Origin: an uncultured Eggerthellaceae bacterium
GTDB taxonomy: Bacteria; Actinomycetota; Coriobacteriia; Coriobacteriales; Eggerthellaceae
Assembly (NCBI GenBank): GCA_904420215.1
Contig: CAJFUR010000061.1
Span: forward strand, 1-47,933
Reading direction: 5' to 3'
Length of the DNA: 47,933 nucleotides
The notes under the pieces are model-generated. The model was not told the DNA's origin. It made no database searches and saw only the letters and a program-made list of their open reading frames with translations. Positions 43,465 through 47,933 of this stretch are shown here, piece after piece. Each line of letters starts with the position of its first letter. The stretch's first letter is position 1. The translations under genes and the position numbers were made by a program.

Positions 43465-45391
43465 GAGCGCCTCCTTTCGCCCCTGCGGCGTTGCCGCCGC
43501 ACCCCGCCACAGGTCCACCAAGGTCAGCGAGGGTTTCCCCAGTGCCCGAGATTCGCGGGATGGCGGAGGCGCCGCGTGCTTCGGCACGCAAGCCTCCGTC
43601 AACGGAGCGAGATCGGGTGCTGGGGGAAGCCGCAGCGTCGGCCGTTCCGCCGTTCGGCAGAACGGCGGAACTCGAGATGGCGGAAAAAGCACAATATTGG
43701 GAGCACTGCCCGCAGCCGATGCACAGGGCGGCGTCGATGGAGGCCCGCCCCGTTTCGGCGTCCTTGGCGATGGCCGGGCAGCCCAGCGTGACGCAGGCGC
43801 CGCAGGCGGTGCAGGCTTCGCCCACCGCATAGGGGGCCTCGCGCACGCGCTCGAGCAGCACGCACGGGCGGCGGAACACGATCACCGAAAGCGCGTCGGC
43901 GGCGACGGCTTCCTTGAGGGCGCGGCGCACGGCCTTCATGTCCCAGGGGTCCACGGTGCGCACGTCCTCGATGCCGAGGGCGCGCAGCACACCTTCCATG
44001 TCCAGCTCGCGGCTCGGGCGCTTCTGCAGCGTCTCGCCGTTGAAGGGGTTGCCCTGCCGCCCGGTCATGGCCGTCGTGCGGTTGTCGAGGATGCACACCG
44101 TGCCGCCGCCGCGGTTGTACACGGTGGACACGAGCGAGCTCAGCCCCGAATGCGCGAACGTGGAATCGCCGATCACGGCCACCACGGGGCGGTGCTCGGT
44201 GCCCGCAAGCGCCAGCTCGAAGCCGTGCGCCATGGAAACCGACGCGCCCATGTCCACGCAGGTGTCCATGGCGGAAAGCGGCGGCAGGGCGCCCAGCGTG
44301 TAGCAGCCGATGTCGCCCGTGACGATGGCCTTCATGCGGGCCAGCTCCTTGAACACCAGGCGGTGCGGGCAGCCCGGGCACAGCGCCGGCGGCCGCGCGG
44401 GCAGGCCGGCCGGCGCCTCGTGGTGCTCCGGCGCCGCAAGGCCGAACGCCGCGCGCACGGCCCCGGGCGAAAGCTCCCCGTCAAGCGGCAGGCCGGCCGG
44501 GAAGGCGGCCACGTCGATGCCGAGCGCGCGCACCTGCTCGGCCAGGTACTCGGAGGCCTCCTCCACCACGTAGAGCGCCTCCACCGACGCCGCGAAGTCG
44601 CGCAGGGCGCGCGCAGGCAGCGGCCACGTGCAGCCCAGCTTGAAAATGGAAGCGTCGGGCAGCGCCTCGGCCACGTGCTGATAGGCCGACCCGGCGCACA
44701 CCACGCCCACGGCACCCCCGCGCCGCTCCACGCGGTTGTAGGGGCATTCCTCCGCCCACGCGCGCAGCGCCTCCACGCGCTTTATCTGCACCTTGCGCCG
44801 GGGCTTGGCGAAGGCGGGCATCATGACCCACTTGGCCGGGTCGCTCGCGTACTCCCGGTGCGGCGCCTCCGTGCGCGGCCCCGGCTCCACGGGGGTCTTG
44901 GTGTGCGAGACGCGCACGGACGAGCGTATGAACACCGGCACGTCGAAACGCTCGGAAAGCCCGTAGGCCTCGCGCGTGAAGAGCAGCGCCTCCGCGGCGT
45001 CGGCGGGGTCGAGCATGGGCACCTGCGCGGCGCGGGCGTAGTAGTGCGAGTCCTGTTCGTTCTGCGACGAGTACATGCCCGGGTCGTCGGCGGCCAGGAC
45101 GACCATGCCGCCGCCCACGCCGGTGTAGGCGGCCGTGAACAGCGGGTCGGCCGCCACGTTCACGCCCACGTGCTTCATGGTGGCAAGCACCCGCGCGCCG
45201 GCGGCCGACGCGCCCAGCCCCACTTCGAGCGCCACCTTCTCGTTGACGCACCACTCGGCGTAGACGCCTTCCTTGAGCGCGAACGCCTCCAGCGTCTCGG
45301 TGGAGGGCGTGCCCGGGTAGGCCACCCCCACGCGCGCGCCCGCCTCCCACGCCCCCTGGGCGATGGCCTCGTTGCCACTCATCAGTTCCAT
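43457..45391 (-). CDS. iorA: Indolepyruvate:ferredoxin oxidoreductase alpha subunit
   Basis: MSGNEAIAQGAWEAGARVGVAYPGTPSTE, CPGCPHRLVF, GDIGCYTLGALPP, 4Fe-4S CTACGACVTLGCPAI, CIGCGQCSQYC. Confidence 0.95.
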   Translation of the reverse strand: MELMSGNEAIAQGAWEAGARVGVAYPGTPSTETLEAFALKEGVYAEWCVNEKVALEVGLGASAAGARVLATMKHVGVNVAADPLFTAAYTGVGGGMVVLAADDPGMYSSQNEQDSHYYARAAQVPMLDPADAAEALLFTREAYGLSERFDVPVFIRSSVRVSHTKTPVEPGPRTEAPHREYASDPAKWVMMPAFAKPRRKVQIKRVEALRAWAEECPYNRVERRGGAVGVVCAGSAYQHVAEALPDASIFKLGCTWPLPARALRDFAASVEALYVVEEASEYLAEQVRALGIDVAAFPAGLPLDGELSPGAVRAAFGLAAPEHHEAPAGLPARPPALCPGCPHRLVFKELARMKAIVTGDIGCYTLGALPPLSAMDTCVDMGASVSMAHGFELALAGTEHRPVVAVIGDSTFAHSGLSSLVSTVYNRGGGTVCILDNRTTAMTGRQGNPFNGETLQKRPSRELDMEGVLRALGIEDVRTVDPWDMKAVRRALKEAVAADALSVIVFRRPCVLLERVREAPYAVGEACTACGACVTLGCPAIAKDAETGRASIDAALCIGCGQCSQYCAFSAISSSAVLPNGGTADAAASPSTRSRSVDGGLRAEARGASAIPRISGTGETLADLGGPVAGCGGNAAGAKGGAHE

Positions 45392-45580
45392 ACGCAGCCC
45401 CTCGTCTTGCTCGATGCTTCCACCGCCGCGCGCCCGCGCGCGCACCGCCGTCGGCCCCGCCCGCGCGGGGCAGGCGCCCTTGCGCCGTTCGGCCCGCCTT
45501 CGCCGGCGGCGCACCCCGGCGCAGCCCCCCGCGCCGCCCGCCCCGGCGAACTCGCGGCCCGCCGGGGCGGGCGGCGGCGC

Positions 45581-46021
45581 CTACTCCTCTTGATACAGCA
45601 GGCAGAACGTGCCTATCTGGATGACGTCGCCCGCCTGCAAAAGACGCGATTCGGCGCTTTCGTTGTTCACCCACACGCCGTTGAAGGAGTGCTCGTCGGT
45701 GATGACGTGCCCGGCGTCGGTGCGCCTGACGGTGGCATGCTGCCGCGACACCGTCATGTCGTTGAGGAAGATGCCGCATTGCGGCGAGCGGCCGATGGAC
45801 AGCACGGCGTCTTCGAGCGCGAAGACCGTCCCCGTCTGCGGGCCGCGCACCACGCGCAGCGCCGCGTGCCCAGGCGCCTTGCCGCGCGCGGGCAGCGGCT
45901 CGTCGGCCAGCGTCACCGGCGCGAAGCGCTGCGTCGTCCCCAGAAGCTTGTACCCGCACGCCGCGCACAGCGCGTCGGACGCGCCGACGGGGTTTCCACA
46001 CACGGGGCAGTTCTCGCTCAT
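45581..46021 (-). CDS. Zinc-ribbon plus FHA domain protein
   Basis: CPVCGNPVGASDALCAACGYKL; FHA LSIGRSPQCGIFLNDMTVSRQHATVRR...HSFNGVWVNN. Confidence 0.92.
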   Translation of the reverse strand: MSENCPVCGNPVGASDALCAACGYKLLGTTQRFAPVTLADEPLPARGKAPGHAALRVVRGPQTGTVFALEDAVLSIGRSPQCGIFLNDMTVSRQHATVRRTDAGHVITDEHSFNGVWVNNESAESRLLQAGDVIQIGTFCLLYQEE

Positions 46022-46045
46022 GCCGTTACCTCACCTTCAAAGACC

Positions 46046-46070
46046 GGGGGCGGGCCCCATGCCCGCCCCC
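46046..46070. terminator. GC hairpin between carboxypeptidase and FHA genes
   Basis: GGGGGCGGGC-cccat-GCCCGCCCCC. Confidence 0.55.
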
Positions 46071-46128
46071 GCAGGCACCGCGCCGCCTTGCGGCGGCGGA
46101 CAAGTATGTGCCCGCATCCAGTATATCC

Positions 46129-47595
46129 CTAGGAAGCCGCGCTCTGCGTCTTGTCGTTGACGAGCGGGGTCTCATTCAAGGTGACCGACTGCGCCACCTG
46201 CTGCTGGCCCGAGAATCCCCTGAACAGGCGGTCCCACCACACGCCGATGCCCTCCAGCAGGTTCGGCGCGGCCAGGTCCTCGCATGCCACCAGGTCCATG
46301 GTGGCGATCACGTTGTTGCGCTGCTTGAAGGTGATGGTGCCCACCTTGTCGCCCGCATGCACGTCGCCGGTCAGCTCGTCGAACGAAAGCGACTGGCTCA
46401 CGTTGCCGTTCAGGTCGAACACCTCCACGCTGGCCTGCGGGTCGGCCAGCGTCGCCTTCACGGTGGCGTCCACCCAGCCCGCATGCGCCACTTCGGCCAC
46501 CACGGGCACCTGCATGGCCTGGCCCCCGATGGTGGCCGACGCCGTTTCGGGGCTGTTCGCCAGCGGGTAGTCGATCACGTGCTCGAACACCCAGTCGTAC
46601 AGCGTGGTGGCGTCCTCGAAGCGCTGGGCCTCCGACGTGGAGTTGATCACGATGGCGAACAGCGTGCGCCCGTCGCGCGTGCACGCCCCCGCGAACGAGG
46701 GGCCAGCGCGGTCGGTGAGGCCGGTCTTGATGCCGCAGGCGCCTTCGTAGACGCCGATGAGCTCGTCGGTGGACTCCAGCTCCACGAGGCGCGCCACGCC
46801 GTCGGCGCCCGTCACCTCTATGGTGGCCGCCGCCTGCGCCACCACCGCGCGGAACGTCTCGTCCTGCATGGCGCAGCGCGCCATGAGCGCCACGTCCGCC
46901 GCGCAGCTGTGCAAGTCGCCCGCGAACTCGCCGTAGTCCAGGCCGTGCGGGTTGGTGAACACCGTGTCCACGCAGCCGAGCTCGGCCGCCTTGGCGTTCA
47001 TGGCGGCCACGAACGCCTCGTAGCCGTCCTCCTGCGCGCTCATGAGCGCCCCCACGCTCTCGGCGATGGCTATGGCCGCGTCGTTGCCCGAGGGCACCAG
47101 AAGCGCGCTCAGCGCCGTCTCCAGCGTGAGCACGTCGCCCTCCTGCAGCCCCGCGGAGGACTGCCCCACCGTGGCCGCCGCCGCGCTCACCCTCACCGGC
47201 GTGTCGAGCGGCGCGTTCTCCAGCGCCACGATGGCCGTCATGATCTTGGTGATGGAGGCTATCTCGGTGGGCTCCTGCGCGTTGCGCTCGAAGTACACCG
47301 TGCCCGCGTCGTCGGTCACGATGGCGTACTCGGCCTCGATGTCGGGGCACTGCGCCGCAGCCAGCCCGCGCGAGTCCACGCTCTGGCCCATGACCACGTC
47401 GGCCTTGCGCACGTCGGCGTGGGCGGGCGTCTGCCCGAAAGGCGCCGCGGCGCCCGCAAACGCAAGGACGCAGGCCAGAAGCAGCGCCGCCGCGCGCCCG
47501 CGCGCAGCGCGGCGGATGCCGCGCGCGGCATCCGCCTGCGCCGGCTCCCGGAAGGAGCCGGCGCCTCCACCTGTGTGCCTAGCGGTCCAGTTCAT
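46129..47595 (-). CDS. D-alanyl-D-alanine carboxypeptidase (PBP5/DacA-like, S11 family)
   Basis: ASITKIMTAIVALE (SxxK), PSGNDAAIAIAE (SGN), CGIKTGLTDRAGPSFAG (KTG); signal peptide; start uncertain. Confidence 0.92.
   Translation of the reverse strand: MNWTARHTGGGAGSFREPAQADAARGIRRAARGRAAALLLACVLAFAGAAAPFGQTPAHADVRKADVVMGQSVDSRGLAAAQCPDIEAEYAIVTDDAGTVYFERNAQEPTEIASITKIMTAIVALENAPLDTPVRVSAAAATVGQSSAGLQEGDVLTLETALSALLVPSGNDAAIAIAESVGALMSAQEDGYEAFVAAMNAKAAELGCVDTVFTNPHGLDYGEFAGDLHSCAADVALMARCAMQDETFRAVVAQAAATIEVTGADGVARLVELESTDELIGVYEGACGIKTGLTDRAGPSFAGACTRDGRTLFAIVINSTSEAQRFEDATTLYDWVFEHVIDYPLANSPETASATIGGQAMQVPVVAEVAHAGWVDATVKATLADPQASVEVFDLNGNVSQSLSFDELTGDVHAGDKVGTITFKQRNNVIATMDLVACEDLAAPNLLEGIGVWWDRLFRGFSGQQQVAQSVTLNETPLVNDKTQSAAS
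47512..47564. repeat. Two adjacent palindromes in the carboxypeptidase 5' region
   Basis: GCGGATGCCGCGCGCGGCATCCGC (47512-47535, perfect) and GCGCCGGCTCC-cggaa-GGAGCCGGCGC (47538-47564). Confidence 0.85.
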
Positions 47596-47933
47596 AGATC
47601 TCTTCGGGGGCCACCAGCTTGAAACCCGCATCGGAGAGCCTCTGCTCGATGCCTTCGTCGCCGTCCACCTTGATCACGTCCACCGCCGTGCCGCCGGGCG
47701 CGGCGAAGCAGTAGCCGTACTCGATGTTCGCGCCGGCCTCGTCCATGAACTCCAGAAGCGACGCCAGCCCGCCCGGCTCGTCGGGCACGCGCACGCCCAG
47801 CACCGGCGTCACCGCCGCGCGGTAGCCGGCCGCCGTCAGCGCGTCTGCCGCGGCCTGCGGCGTGTCGCAGAAGATGCGGGCGACGCCGAAGTCGGCCGTG
47901 TCGGCCACGAACAGCGCGTACATGTTGATGCCC
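47579..47933 (-). CDS. Tandem ACT-domain protein, 3' part (5' end outside window)
   Basis: VLGVRVPDEPGGLASLLEFMDEAGANIEYGYCFAAPGGTAVDVIKVDG; frame reads open (GIN-MYALF) to the window edge. Confidence 0.85.
   Translation of the reverse strand, partial: GINMYALFVADTADFGVARIFCDTPQAAADALTAAGYRAAVTPVLGVRVPDEPGGLASLLEFMDEAGANIEYGYCFAAPGGTAVDVIKVDGDEGIEQRLSDAGFKLVAPEEIYELDR

Noticed and set aside
42476-46132. 1218-aa + strand ORF opposite paaK/ACT/iorB/iorA
   Set aside because: Shadow frame in high-GC DNA: His/Arg/Gly/Val-rich with no recognisable domain, while the minus-strand genes have clear motifs.
1-47933. CRISPR arrays, tRNA, rRNA, complete transposase/integrase genes
   Set aside because: Looked for regular spaced repeats, tRNA T-loop/CCA patterns and DDE/tyrosine recombinase motifs; none recognised by eye. 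A tRNAscan/CRT run would be needed to exclude them formally.

Overview
High-GC bacterial chromosome segment. Gene content and order suggest Coriobacteriia, probably Eggerthellaceae (inference from gene families, not tested). The left half (1-17.5 kb) is a conserved block: ftsK end, RodZ-like HTH protein, yajQ, rimO, a pgsA-cinA fusion, recA, recX, rny, a GHKL-ATPase protein, spoVS, miaB, miaA, hflX, lexA, a LexA-box-controlled small membrane protein, nrdR and dut. The middle (17.5-35 kb) is accessory: a MerR regulator behind an array of 15-bp palindromes, an AT-richer scar with a mobile-element gene fragment and an XRE/membrane-protein pair, and two molybdopterin-oxidoreductase loci. Each locus has an FeS partner and a histidine kinase with a CxxCH (c-heme-like) sensor plus an OmpR-type regulator. 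The right part (35-48 kb) holds a lipoprotein, a candidate 24-aa membrane peptide, an MFS transporter, menA, a thioesterase, gluQ, a paaK/ACT/iorB/iorA operon, an FHA protein, a D-Ala-D-Ala carboxypeptidase and a partial ACT protein. Best leads: (1) the SOS-controlled tail-anchored protein between lexA and nrdR; (2) the two Tat-lipoprotein Mo-enzyme loci with putative heme-sensing two-component systems and no membrane-anchor subunit; (3) the MerR palindrome array; (4) a terminator-defined candidate ncRNA near 34.7-34.86 kb; (5) the GHKL ATPase between rny and spoVS. No tRNA, rRNA or CRISPR array was recognised. All family calls come from reading the translations; no searches were run.
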